Origin: Bog-473 sp963704355
Lineage (GTDB): Bacteria > Actinomycetota > Acidimicrobiia > Acidimicrobiales > RAAP-2
Length of the DNA: 64,000 bases
Assembly: GCA_963704355.1 (NCBI GenBank)
Contig: OY969891.1
Coordinates: 4,278,001-4,342,000, forward strand
Direction: 5' to 3'
Below the pieces are notes generated by a model. The model had not been told where the DNA came from, made no database searches, and worked only from the letters and a program-made list of their open reading frames with translations. Shown here piece by piece: positions 27,850 to 35,962 of the stretch (within the stretch, counting starts at the first letter, position 1; each line of letters begins with the position of its first letter). Both the position numbers and the translations under genes were made by a program.

Positions 27850-28494
27850 GTGAGTGAGCTCAAAGGGCTGCGCGACGACGTCTACCGCCGGCCGCTGGCC
27901 ACGGCGCTGCAGCGCCTCGGGCTGGGCCCGGGCTGGCGCTGCGTGGACGTGGGCGCGGGCGGGGGCGACGTGTCGGTCGCCCTGGCCGAGATGGTGGGCC
28001 GCGACGGGCGCGTCTATGCCGTCGACAGCGACCCGCTGGCCCGCGACGAGGCGGCCCGCGCCGCGGCGGCGTACGCCCAGGTGATCGCGCTGACGCAGGC
28101 CGGCGAGGACCTGGCCCTGCCCGAGGAGGTCGACCTCGCCTTCTGCCGCTTCCTGCTGCTACACGTGTTCGAACCGCTCGCGGTGCTGCGCACGATGGCG
28201 GGCGCCGTGCGCCCGGGCGGCTGGGTGGTTGCGCAGGAGCCGATCACCACGGCTGGACGCATCGCCGGAGCGCCCCTCTCCATGCCCGACGCACGCCACC
28301 CCGACGTCGGGGCGTTGTTGCCGGCACTCGCCCGCGACGCGGGACTCGAGGTCGTCGACGCCTGGGCCGAGGCCCCGGCCGGGGTCGGCGCAGGCCCGGT
28401 CTCCGAGTACCTCGAGTCGCTGACCGGCGTCGACCCGGGCGACGACCCGGTGGTATTGCCGCCGCTCGTCACCGTGCTCGGCCGCAAGGCGTGA
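27850..28494 (+). CDS. Class I SAM-dependent methyltransferase
   Basis: A 214-residue class I methyltransferase. Motif I reads CVDVGAGGGDVSVALAEMVGRDGRVYAVDSDPLARDEAARAAA, with the acidic residue Asp in AVDSD; motif IV is near VDLAFCRFLLLHVFEPLAVLRTMAGAVRPGGWVVAQEP. The chain is on the short side for the family. GTG 27850 (VSELKGLRDDVYRRPLATALQRL) is the start. Methyl acceptor unknown. It follows the membrane protein gene by 74 bases. Confidence 0.85.
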   Translation: MSELKGLRDDVYRRPLATALQRLGLGPGWRCVDVGAGGGDVSVALAEMVGRDGRVYAVDSDPLARDEAARAAAAYAQVIALTQAGEDLALPEEVDLAFCRFLLLHVFEPLAVLRTMAGAVRPGGWVVAQEPITTAGRIAGAPLSMPDARHPDVGALLPALARDAGLEVVDAWAEAPAGVGAGPVSEYLESLTGVDPGDDPVVLPPLVTVLGRKA

Positions 28495-28499
28495 ACGGC

Positions 28500-28537
28500 G
28501 GTCGCTGACCGCCGGAAAGGTCGCTGACCACCGAAAA
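28500..28537. repeat. Tandem direct repeat, 2 x 19 bp
   Basis: Two units, 28500-28518 and 28519-28537, both begin GGTCGCTGACC and end CCG followed by an A-rich stretch. They lie in the 77-base gap between the methyltransferase and methylsuccinyl-CoA dehydrogenase genes, so they could be regulatory or a mobile-element scar. Confidence 0.45.
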
Positions 28538-28571
28538 GAGGGCACCCGGGCAGCCATTAGGGTCGCGGCCC

Positions 28572-30188
28572 ATGACGACGCCCGATAGCACCGCGCTCGC
28601 CGGCGCCGCCCGAGCGGTCGACCTGGCCCAAGAGCTGGTCGACCAGGCCTGCGCCTCTCTGCGCGGCCGCGGCGGGATCGACCCCAACCAGGTCATCGCG
28701 TACGACGTCGCGCACGCGGCAGCCGCGGTGGCCACGGCCCGGTCCACCCTCCAGTACGGCGAGCGGGGAGACGTCGAGGCGGCCATTGCCGCAACCTTCG
28801 TCGCCGACGTCGTGGCCGACCTCGCGGGAAAGGTGGCCGGGCGCGAGGCGCTGTGGGGGGTCGAGCCGAACTGGACCGCGCCCGTGTCCTCTTTCTTGGA
28901 GGCGCAGCGGGCGCCCGAGGTGCTGGCCCGGCTGGCCACGACCGAGGGGCCGCGCCACCTGGGCGAGGACTTCGAGCTGGTGCGGGAGACGTTCCACCGG
29001 TTTGCCGAGGACAAGGTGCGCCCGCACGCCGAGCACGTGCACCGCACGAACGCCGACATCCCCGAGGAGGTCATCGAGGGGCTGGCCGAGCTCGGGGGCT
29101 TCGGCCTCTCGGTGCCCGAGGAGTACGGCGGCTTCGCGTCGGGCGGCGAGAGCGACTACATGGGCATGGTCGTCGCCACCGAGGAACTGAGCTGGGGCTC
29201 GCTCGGCGTGGGCGGCTCGCTCATCACCCGGCCCGAAATCCTTACCCGTGCCCTGGTCTACGGCGGCACCGAGGAGCAGAAGAAGCAGTGGCTGCCCAAG
29301 TTGGCCTCGGCCGAGATCCTGGCCGCGGTCGCGGTCACCGAGCCCGACTTCGGCTCGGACGTCGCCGGCATCGTCACCTCGGCCACGCCGGTCGCGGGCG
29401 GCTGGGTCATCAACGGGGTCAAGACCTGGTGCACATTCGCCGCCCGCGCCGACGTGCTCATGCTCCTGGCCCGGACCGACCCCGACCGGTCGCTGGCGCA
29501 TAGAGGCATCTCGATGTTCGTCGTCGAGAAGCCCCGCGGCGACGGCCACGGCTTCGTCTTCGCCCAGACCGACGCGGAGGCGCCGGAGCGGCCGGCCGAC
29601 CTGGCGCCGGGACGCCTGGAGGGACGTCCCATCGACACCCTCGGCTACCGGGGCATGCACTCCTACGAGCTCGCCTTCGAGAACTGGTTCGTGCCGGCCG
29701 CCAACCTCATCGGGGGACCCGATGGCCTGGGCAAGGGCTTCTACCTCCAGATGCAGGGCTTCGAGAACGGGCGGCTGCAGACGGCGGCGCGCGCCCTCGG
29801 CGTGATGCAAGCGGCCTACGAGGCCGCCGCCGCGTACGCGGCCGAGCGCAAGGTGTTCGGCTCGCCCATCGCCGACTACCAGTTGACCCAGGCGAAGCTC
29901 GGTCGGATGGCCGTCATCATCCAGGCGACGCGCCAGAGCTCGTACCACGTGGCCCGCCTGATGGCGCGTGGCGAGGGCGCGCTCGAGGCGTCGATGCTGA
30001 AGGCGTACGTGTGCCGCGCCGCGGAGTGGGTGACGCGCGAGGCGATGCAGATCCACGGCGGCATGGGCTACGCCGAGGAGTACGCGGTCAGCCGCTACTT
30101 CGTCGACGCGCGGGTGCTCTCGATCTTCGAGGGGGCCGACGAGACGCTGGCGCTGAAGGTGATCGCGCGGCGGCTCATCGGCGACTGA
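28572..30188 (+). CDS. mcd: Methylsuccinyl-CoA dehydrogenase-like acyl-CoA dehydrogenase
   Basis: A 538-residue acyl-CoA dehydrogenase with an extra N-terminal region of about 140 residues (PNQVIAYDVAHAAAAVATARSTLQYGERGDVEAAIAATFVADVVADL), the extension found in (2S)-methylsuccinyl-CoA dehydrogenase of the ethylmalonyl-CoA pathway. The dehydrogenase part includes HLGEDFELVRETFHRFAEDKVRPHAEHVHRTNADIPEEVIEGLAELGGFGLSVPEEYGGF, AVTEPDFGSDVAGIV, GVKTWCTFAARADVLMLLARTDPD, HRGISMFVVEKPRGDGHGFVFAQ, the GYRGMHSYELAF stretch and EAMQIHGGMGYAEEYAVSRYFVDARVLSIFEGADETL. It oxidises methylsuccinyl-CoA to mesaconyl-CoA. MaoC- and Mcl-like genes nearby fit. The substrate is inferred from this similarity. Confidence 0.88.
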   Translation: MTTPDSTALAGAARAVDLAQELVDQACASLRGRGGIDPNQVIAYDVAHAAAAVATARSTLQYGERGDVEAAIAATFVADVVADLAGKVAGREALWGVEPNWTAPVSSFLEAQRAPEVLARLATTEGPRHLGEDFELVRETFHRFAEDKVRPHAEHVHRTNADIPEEVIEGLAELGGFGLSVPEEYGGFASGGESDYMGMVVATEELSWGSLGVGGSLITRPEILTRALVYGGTEEQKKQWLPKLASAEILAAVAVTEPDFGSDVAGIVTSATPVAGGWVINGVKTWCTFAARADVLMLLARTDPDRSLAHRGISMFVVEKPRGDGHGFVFAQTDAEAPERPADLAPGRLEGRPIDTLGYRGMHSYELAFENWFVPAANLIGGPDGLGKGFYLQMQGFENGRLQTAARALGVMQAAYEAAAAYAAERKVFGSPIADYQLTQAKLGRMAVIIQATRQSSYHVARLMARGEGALEASMLKAYVCRAAEWVTREAMQIHGGMGYAEEYAVSRYFVDARVLSIFEGADETLALKVIARRLIGD

Positions 30189-30269
30189 GCCGTCGTCCGC
30201 GACCGACCGGTTGCCGGCTCGGCCGGGATCTTTGGACCCGGGCACGGGCAACTGTGCTACAACCGCCGG

Positions 30270-31307
30270 ATGCGTACGTGGCGGACGTTGTGTGGGGTGG
30301 TCGCGGGCCTTTGCCTGCTCGTCGGTGGTGGCGTCTTCTCGCCGGGTGTCGCCTCCGCGGCGTCCTCGCCGCCGCACTACCCGGTCGTCTGGTCGTTTCT
30401 GACCACCGCGGCCGTCTCCGCAGCCGAGAACGGGCCCGACGTCGCGCCGCCGGGTTCCAACGTCCCGTGCATCCCGGGCGCCGAGCACCCCTATCCGGTG
30501 GTCCTGGTGCACGGCCTTGCCGCCGACCAGAACGACAACTGGCAGACGATGGCGCCGTTCCTGGCCGACCACGGCTACTGCGTGTTCTCCCTCACCTACG
30601 GGAACACGGCCTCGCTGCCGCGGCCCTTGGACGAGATCGGCGGGCTCACCGACATGGCAGCGAGCGCGCAGCAGCTCGCTGACTTCGTCAACTGGGTCCT
30701 GGCCGCGACTCACGCGCCGAAGGTCGACATCGTGGGCCACTCCGAGGGCGGCACGATGCCCGACTACTACCTCAAGTTCCTCGGCGGCTCACGGGTCGTG
30801 GCGCACTTCGTTGCGCTGAGCGGCGTGCTGCACGGGACCACCTTCTGGGGCCTCTCCGACCTCTACGACCTGGCGGCGGCCTACGGCTTCTCGCCGAAGA
30901 TCGATGCCTTCGCCGGCAAAGGGTGTGCTTCGTGCACCGAGTTCCTCGTGGGTTCGAGCTTCATGAAGGCGCTGGACGCCCCCAACGCGCAGGCGACCGC
31001 CGGCGAGGCGGCGACGTGCCCCTCCGACGGCGCAGCCGTGGACGGAGTGAGCTACACGTCCATCGCCACGGAGTACGACGAGCTGGTGCGGCCGTACGAC
31101 AGCGACTTCATCAATCCGTCGTGTGCCGACGCGGCCACCGGGATCGGCGTCGACAACATCGTGGTGCAGCACCAGTGCCCCACCGACCTGGCGGATCACC
31201 TCGCCATTGCGTCGGACCAGGTCGCCGCCCAAGACGTGCTCAACGGGCTGGACCCGGCGGAGGCACAGCCCGTTCACTGCACGCTGACGCTGCCAGCGGT
31301 GGGATGA
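30270..31307 (+). CDS. Secreted class-2-type lipase/esterase
   Basis: A 345-residue secreted alpha/beta hydrolase resembling actinobacterial lipases of the EstA/LipA type. A signal peptide runs to the ASA motif at about residue 30. The mature protein has YPVVLVHGLAADQNDNWQTMAPFLADHGYCVFSLTYGNTASLP, a nucleophile elbow VDIVGHSEGGTMPDYYLKF (Ser158 in GHSEGG), ATEYDELVRPYDSDFI (likely catalytic Asp) and DHLAIASDQVAAQDVLNGL (likely His). Several Cys pairs (for example FAGKGCASCTEFL) suit an exported enzyme. Natural substrate unknown. Confidence 0.9.
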   Translation: MRTWRTLCGVVAGLCLLVGGGVFSPGVASAASSPPHYPVVWSFLTTAAVSAAENGPDVAPPGSNVPCIPGAEHPYPVVLVHGLAADQNDNWQTMAPFLADHGYCVFSLTYGNTASLPRPLDEIGGLTDMAASAQQLADFVNWVLAATHAPKVDIVGHSEGGTMPDYYLKFLGGSRVVAHFVALSGVLHGTTFWGLSDLYDLAAAYGFSPKIDAFAGKGCASCTEFLVGSSFMKALDAPNAQATAGEAATCPSDGAAVDGVSYTSIATEYDELVRPYDSDFINPSCADAATGIGVDNIVVQHQCPTDLADHLAIASDQVAAQDVLNGLDPAEAQPVHCTLTLPAVG

Positions 31308-31367
31308 ACCTTCCCTGCTGTGCCGCTACGAAGACGCGAGGCGCGCGTCTTCGGACCCGGTCGAGGT

Positions 31368-32305
31368 TCAGCCGGGGCTGCGCGTCAGCCCGGCACGCTC
31401 GCCGCGGCTGACGAACTTGAGGGCGATCTTGCGGCTTGCCTCGTCGATCATCTCGTCGCCGAACATGACGGCGCCCTTGCGGTCCTCCTCGGTCGCCTTC
31501 TGGTACGCGTCGAGAATGTCGAAGGCGCGGTCGAACTGCTCCTGGGTCGGCGAGTACACCTCGTTGAGGACGGTGACCTGGTCGGGCGTCAAGGCCCACT
31601 TGCCGTCGTAGCCGAGCATGCGCGTGCGCAGGGCGTACTCGCGCAGCGCATCGAGCTCGCGCACCTTGAGGAACGGCCCGTCGATCACCTGCAGCCCGTT
31701 GGCGCGCCCCGCCATCAGGATGCGGCTGAACACGTAGTTGAAGTGGTCGCCGGGGTACTCGGGGATGTCGACGCCACCGGTGAGCACCGGCATCTCGATG
31801 CTGGCGGCGAAGTCGGCCGGCCCGAAAATGATCGTCTCGAGGCGGGGGACGCGGCGCAGATGTCGTCGACGTTGATGAGGCCACGCGCAGTCTCGATCTG
31901 CGCTTCGATGCCGGTGTGCCCGACGGGGAGGCCGGACTTCTTCTCGACTTGGGTCAGCAACATGTCGAGCGCCTGCACCTCGGCGGCCGACTGCACCTTG
32001 GGCAGCATGACCTCGTCGAGCCGCTCGCCCGCGTTGCCGACCACCTCGATCACGTCGCCGTAGGTCCACTCGGTGTCCCACGCGTTGACGCGCACGCACA
32101 GGACCCGGTCGTCCCAGGGCAGGTTCTTGATGGCGTCGACCACCTTGGGCCGGGCGCTCTCCTTCTCGAGCGGCGCCACGGCGTCCTCGAGGTCGAGGAA
32201 GGTCATGTCGGCCGGGACGGTCGGCGCCTTGGCCAGGAACTTCTCGTTCGACCCCGGGGTGGAGAGGCAGGAACGGCGGGGCAGGTCACGTGAGCGTGCG
32301 GACAT
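31368..32305 (-). pseudogene. mcl: Malyl-CoA lyase-like HpcH/HpaI (CitE) protein, single frameshift
   Basis: Two overlapping frames together give one complete CitE-like aldolase. The first part (SARSRDLPRRSCLSTPGSNEKFLAKAPTVPADMTFLDLEDAVAPLEKESARPKVVDAIKNLPWDDRVLCVRVN, MLPKVQSAAEVQALDMLLTQVEKKSGLPVGHTGIEAQIETARGLINVDDI) starts at ATG 32305. The second part (RLETIIFGPADFAASIEMPVLTGGVDIPEYPGDHFNYVFSRILMAGRANGLQVIDGPFL, GDEMIDEASRKIALKFVSRG) ends at 31368. The break is in the five-G run 31844-31848; one extra base restores ASPRLETIIFGPADF and a 312-residue protein. This is the malyl/beta-methylmalyl-CoA lyase type. The frameshift is either real or a homopolymer sequencing error. Confidence 0.85.
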
Positions 32306-32340
32306 GAATCGATGGTAACAAACGGCCTTGGCGCCCCTCC

Positions 32341-32380
32341 GTGCCTCCGTGCCTCCGTGCCTCCGTGCCTCCGTGCCTCC
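32341..32380. repeat. Short tandem repeat, 5 x GTGCCTCC
   Basis: Five perfect copies of the 8-base unit GTGCCTCC lie 36 bases upstream of the mcl start codon (on the coding strand, GGAGGCAC units). The region 32306-32646 otherwise has the hairpin at 32491-32522 and the ATCAG repeat; no gene is seen. It is not a multiple of three. Confidence 0.85.
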
Positions 32381-32490
32381 GTGTCCCGTGTTGACTGCCG
32401 CGTGTCGACGACGAAGACCTCCGCAGCGAAGGCAGGCTCGACTCACTCTGGGGCCCACCGCCAGTCTCATTCTCGAGTGCATACGCGCTG

Positions 32491-32522
32491 GGTCTATGCA
32501 GTAGCCCCCCACTGCATAGACC
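32491..32522. repeat. Hairpin of the 19.2 kb repeat family
   Basis: A perfect 12-bp stem, GGTCTATGCAGT (32491-32502) pairing with ACTGCATAGACC (32511-32522), encloses the loop AGCCCCCC. Stem core and C-rich loop match the hairpins at 19221-19287, so this is a dispersed repeat. Confidence 0.75.
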
Positions 32523-32630
32523 TCGGCTCTATACACCCCGAAAGCCATACACCCGGAGCCCCGCAGGCTCCGACACGGCGCAGGCCCGCGTAGACCATCT
32601 CGCGGTGCGCCGTGCCGCGGCGTGACTGGG

Positions 32631-32655
32631 ATCAGGTCAGATCAGATCAGATCAG
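32631..32655. repeat. ATCAG pentamer repeats across the stop codon of the dienelactone hydrolase
   Basis: Five pentamers ATCAG/GTCAG run over the end of the minus-strand gene and include its TGA at 32647-32649. Confidence 0.7.
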
Positions 32656-33333
32656 GTTTTGCGCGAAGAACTCGAGCGTGCTCTCCCACAGCGCACGCGA
32701 CGCGTCGGCGTCGTATACCTCGGGGCGCGTGTCATTGAAAAACGCGTGGTCGACGCCGGGGTACACCACGATCTCCACCGACTTGCCCAGGGAGCGCAGC
32801 TGATCGGCCAGCGCGTTGGCCGCCTCGGGCGTGAAGTACGCGTCCTTCTCGGCGTAGTGCCCGAGCACGGCCGCCGTCATGGCCTCGTAGTCGGGCTTGG
32901 CGTCGGGCCACGGCACGATGCCGTAGCACGGCACCACGGCCGCCACGGCGTCCGGGCGTTGCGTCGCCAGCACGAGCGCGAGACCGCCGCCCATGCAGAA
33001 GCCGATCACGCCGACCTTGTCGCCCGAGCTGCGGCGCAAGACCTCGTCGACGGCGCCGCTCATGTCGCGGGCGGCCTGGTCCATCTTCATGGCCATCATC
33101 GCCTTGCCCGCCTCGTCGGGCTCACCGGGCGCCACCGCCTGTCCGTGATACAGGTCCGGAGCGAGCGCCACGTAGCCGGCGGCCGCGAAGCGGTCGCAGA
33201 CGTCCTTGATGTGGTCGACGAGACCCCACCATTCCTGGATCACCACGACACCTGGGCCCGTCCCGCCCCCGGGTAGGGCCACATATCCGCCGGCAGTTGA
33301 CCCGTTGCTCGGAAATTCGATCATCTCACCCAT
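32647..33333 (-). CDS. Dienelactone hydrolase family protein
   Basis: A 228-residue dienelactone hydrolase-family enzyme. It starts MGEMIEFPSNGSTAGGYVALPGGGTGPGVVVIQEWWGLVDHIKDVCDRFAAAGYVALAPDLYHG. The Cys nucleophile is in VIGFCMGGGLALVLA, and a later His is in YPGVDHAFFNDTRPEVYDADASR; an Asp follows GHYAEKDAYFT. In chlorocatechol pathways this fold opens dienelactones, but many relatives are generic carboxylesterases. The ATG at 33333 fits the family start; an in-frame upstream ATG exists at 33354. No catechol genes are near, so the substrate is unknown. Confidence 0.9.
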   Translation of the reverse strand: MGEMIEFPSNGSTAGGYVALPGGGTGPGVVVIQEWWGLVDHIKDVCDRFAAAGYVALAPDLYHGQAVAPGEPDEAGKAMMAMKMDQAARDMSGAVDEVLRRSSGDKVGVIGFCMGGGLALVLATQRPDAVAAVVPCYGIVPWPDAKPDYEAMTAAVLGHYAEKDAYFTPEAANALADQLRSLGKSVEIVVYPGVDHAFFNDTRPEVYDADASRALWESTLEFFAQNLI

Positions 33334-33525
33334 GCGAGGCGACCGTAGTTCCAAACCCTTTCTCTCGTTCTGAGAACTCGTTACCGCAAACGCCCTGAAC
33401 CCGTTAACACAAAGTTTCTAATTTTTGTTTGTGTCGTGCGACCTGCGTCTTCCCACCAGCAGTACGACTATACACGGGTGTTTCCTATCGAGGGTGTTTG
33501 AATCGCCGAGGGGGTTCCACTAAAC

Positions 33526-34737
33526 ATGTTGCCCATCGTGACTGACGTAGAGCGGGATTACATCCACTCCACGCCGCGGTCTCCACGGAGCACAAGGCTG
33601 CTCCAGCGGGTAGGTGTCCCCGCGTTGACCGTCGTCACAGTGTTGTCGAGCACTGTGCTTGGTCTGGCGCGCCCGGCCGCGGGTGATGCCATCTCGGATG
33701 CAAAGGCCAAGGCGGCGGAGATCGAGACACAGCTGAGCCAGGCGCAGAACGAGATGTCCGCGCTGAGCCAGCAGTACGACCAAGCCCAGTACCACCTCTC
33801 GCAGATCAACTCGAACATCAGCTCGACCAAGGCATCCATCGCGTCCACTGAGCAGGAGGTGGCCAGCGACAAGTCAACGCTGGCCAAGGCCGCGGTGGCC
33901 AACTACATCACCGACGGGACCGCCGCCTCGCAGAACCCCATCTTCAGCGGCAACCAGACCACGCTCGGCGCGACGAGCGAGTACAACCAGATCGCCGAGG
34001 GGGACATCAACCTCTCGGTCGACAAGCTGCACTCTGCCGAGAACACGCTGAACGCCCAAGAGGCGCAGCTGCAGGGCGAACAGACCCAGGCACAGGCGCA
34101 GGTGACGACCGAGCAGAATGCGGTCGCCCAGAACGCACAGGCGGTCGCCCAGCAGAAGAACGCGCTGGCGCAGGAGCAGGGGCAGATCGCCCAGCTCGTC
34201 CAGCAGCAACAGCAGCAAGAGGCGGCTGCGGCCGCCGCGGCGGCGGCCCAGAAGCAAGCGGCCGCACGAGCGGCCGCCGCCCAGACGGCTACCGCAGCAG
34301 CCAGCTCGACCGGCGCGACCCCCGCCCCTCAACTGACCGGTGACAGCACGGCCGCCCCGCCGCCGACCGCCGCGGGTGGTGCCGGGGCCGTCCAGGCCGC
34401 CGAGAGCCAGATCGGCGTGCCCTACGTCTGGGGCGGCGAATCGCCCAAGGGCTCGGCCGACCCCGGGTTCGACTGCTCGGGCCTGACCGCCTGGTCCTGG
34501 GGCCAGGTGGGGGTCTCACTGCCGCACTATTCGGGCGCCCAGATGGCCGACTCCGCGCCGGTACCGATCAGCGACCTGCAGCCGGGCGACCTCCTGTTCT
34601 ACGGGCCGGGCGGGGACGACCACGTGGCCATGTACGTCGGGGGGGGCTCCATGATCGAGGCGCCCTACACCGGGGCGTACGTGTGGGTCACCGCCCTTCG
34701 CCTGGGCGACGGCTTCGTGGGCGCCGGCCGGCCCTAA
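33526..34737 (+). CDS. NlpC/P60 peptidoglycan endopeptidase with coiled coil
   Basis: A 403-residue secreted cell-wall hydrolase. An N-terminal hydrophobic segment (PALTVVTVLSSTVLGLARPAAGDA) acts as a signal peptide. It is followed by a long coiled coil with Gln/Ala-rich repeats (residues about 55-245, such as LSQAQNEMSALSQQYDQAQYHLSQINSN) and then a C-terminal NlpC/P60 domain. Catalytic Cys is in GFDCSGLTAWSWGQVGVSLPHYSGAQ and His in DDHVAMYVGGGSMIEAPYTG. The architecture matches RipA-like D,L-endopeptidases of Actinomycetota needed for cell separation. The upstream gap is AT-rich compared with the rest of the window. Confidence 0.93.
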   Translation: MLPIVTDVERDYIHSTPRSPRSTRLLQRVGVPALTVVTVLSSTVLGLARPAAGDAISDAKAKAAEIETQLSQAQNEMSALSQQYDQAQYHLSQINSNISSTKASIASTEQEVASDKSTLAKAAVANYITDGTAASQNPIFSGNQTTLGATSEYNQIAEGDINLSVDKLHSAENTLNAQEAQLQGEQTQAQAQVTTEQNAVAQNAQAVAQQKNALAQEQGQIAQLVQQQQQQEAAAAAAAAAQKQAAARAAAAQTATAAASSTGATPAPQLTGDSTAAPPPTAAGGAGAVQAAESQIGVPYVWGGESPKGSADPGFDCSGLTAWSWGQVGVSLPHYSGAQMADSAPVPISDLQPGDLLFYGPGGDDHVAMYVGGGSMIEAPYTGAYVWVTALRLGDGFVGAGRP

Positions 34738-34833
34738 CGGCCGGGTCGTCCTCTCTCGCCGGCGCCGCCCGTGGCACCCCAGGGCCGGCGACCACCTCCC
34801 TCCCGCCGGTCCTAACCTGGCCATAGCCGTGCC

Positions 34834-35745
34834 ATGAGACCCATCCCCGTCGAATTCCACATCGGGCCCCTACAGGTCCACACCTACGGCATCGGCCTCG
34901 CGCTGACGTTCTGGTTCGGGTTCACCTACTTCGAGCGTCGCCTGCGCAAGAACGGCTATCGCACCGACTGGTTCGTGCCGGTCTTCCTCTGGATCATCTT
35001 CGCTGCGGTCGTGGGCGCCCGGGCCCTGCACGTCCTGACCAACCTGAGCTACTACACGGCCAATCCGGGCGACGTCTTCGCCATCTGGCACGGCGGCCTG
35101 TCCTCCTTCGGCGGGCTGCTCTTCGCTGTCCCGACCGGGATCATCCTGACCCGGCGCCGCTGCCCCGAGCTCCCGCTCAGCCGGGCGCTCGACCTCGCCG
35201 TGCCGGTCCTCCTGGCGTGCTGGGCCATGGGACGACTCCTCGGCCCCCAGCTGATGGTGGCCGGCGGCGGGCACCCGACGCACCAGTGGTTCGGGATGTA
35301 CTACGCGGGCCAGGTCGGCAAGCGACTCCCGGTGCCCATCTTCCAGGCGCTGGAGGACTTCGCCGTCTACCTCGTGCTCATTGCGATCGAGCGCCGACTC
35401 GACCGCTGGCCCGACGGGACGCGTCGCGTCGGCTACCCGCCCGGGATCGTGCTGGGCGTGGGCATGATCCTCTGGGGGATAGAGCGTTCGCTCGACGAGC
35501 ACCTGTGGCTCGGCGAGGACGGCCGCGTGGGCTCCGACCTCGTCCAGCTGGCGGGCCTCCTCCTCGTGGCCGGAGGCATCGTGATCATCGTGCGGACGAG
35601 GGCACGCTGGCTCGACTGGCTCCGCATCGACCACGCCGGGGACCCCGTTCCCGAGCCCGTCACCACGAGCGACCACGGGGCGGAGGTGGCGACCCGCACA
35701 GGCACAAGCACGGGCACGTTGGACGACGCCGAACAGCCGGCCTGA
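34834..35745 (+). CDS. lgt: Prolipoprotein diacylglyceryl transferase (divergent)
   Basis: A 303-residue integral membrane protein of the Lgt family, which transfers diacylglycerol from phosphatidylglycerol to the lipobox Cys of prolipoproteins. The start IPVEFHIGPLQVHTYGIGLALTFWFGF and WHGGLSSFGGLLFAVPTG (essential His of the HGG loop) are standard. The usual GR(I/L)GNFxNxE signature instead reads AMGRLLGPQLMVAGGG, keeping the Arg but not the Asn. Near the C-terminus GIERSLDEHLWLGEDG keeps an Arg and Glu four apart, as in the second active-site motif. It could be a second, specialised Lgt paralogue. Confidence 0.83.
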   Translation: MRPIPVEFHIGPLQVHTYGIGLALTFWFGFTYFERRLRKNGYRTDWFVPVFLWIIFAAVVGARALHVLTNLSYYTANPGDVFAIWHGGLSSFGGLLFAVPTGIILTRRRCPELPLSRALDLAVPVLLACWAMGRLLGPQLMVAGGGHPTHQWFGMYYAGQVGKRLPVPIFQALEDFAVYLVLIAIERRLDRWPDGTRRVGYPPGIVLGVGMILWGIERSLDEHLWLGEDGRVGSDLVQLAGLLLVAGGIVIIVRTRARWLDWLRIDHAGDPVPEPVTTSDHGAEVATRTGTSTGTLDDAEQPA

Positions 35746-35779
35746 GCCGGCCTCATCAGTTCAGCGACGACGCCGGTGG

Positions 35780-35962
35780 CTACTCGTCGCGCAGATGGGT
35801 GACGCTGGCGGCGCGGACCCGTGTCCGGTCCCCCTGGCGCTCGATGGCGACAGCGTCACCGTCCTTGAAGATCCACCCGACCTCGCGCCAAGGCCGAATC
35901 TCCGGGATACCCTCCGAGTGCCCTGCACCGTGCGCCGGGATCTCGTCGAACCGTACGCTCAC
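35780..35962 (-). CDS. Small hypothetical protein
   Basis: A 60-residue frame starting at GTG 35962 (VSVRFDEIPAHGAGHSEGIPEIRPWREVGWIFKDGDAVAIERQGDRTRVRAASVTHLRDE). A good ribosome site, AAGGGGA, lies just upstream and favours this start over the longer open frame. No homologue recognised, no membrane segment. It could be a small beta-rich domain. It converges on lgt. Confidence 0.5.
   Translation of the reverse strand: MSVRFDEIPAHGAGHSEGIPEIRPWREVGWIFKDGDAVAIERQGDRTRVRAASVTHLRDE

Noticed and set aside
32341..32522. CRISPR-like array in the repeat-rich gap
   Set aside because: Repeats are 8-base tandem units and one hairpin without regular unique spacers; no cas gene is present.
33371..33408. 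Two AAC-N2-GTT half-matches to the KstR consensus upstream of the NlpC/P60 gene
   Set aside because: GAGAACTCGTTACC and CTGAACCCGTTAAC lack the outer T and A of TnnAACnnGTTnnA; too weak to call as operators.
33334..33525. Possible c-di-AMP (ydaO-type) riboswitch before the NlpC/P60 gene
   Set aside because: Such riboswitches often precede cell-wall hydrolase genes in Actinomycetota, but the conserved core sequences were not found; only AT-rich leader is visible.
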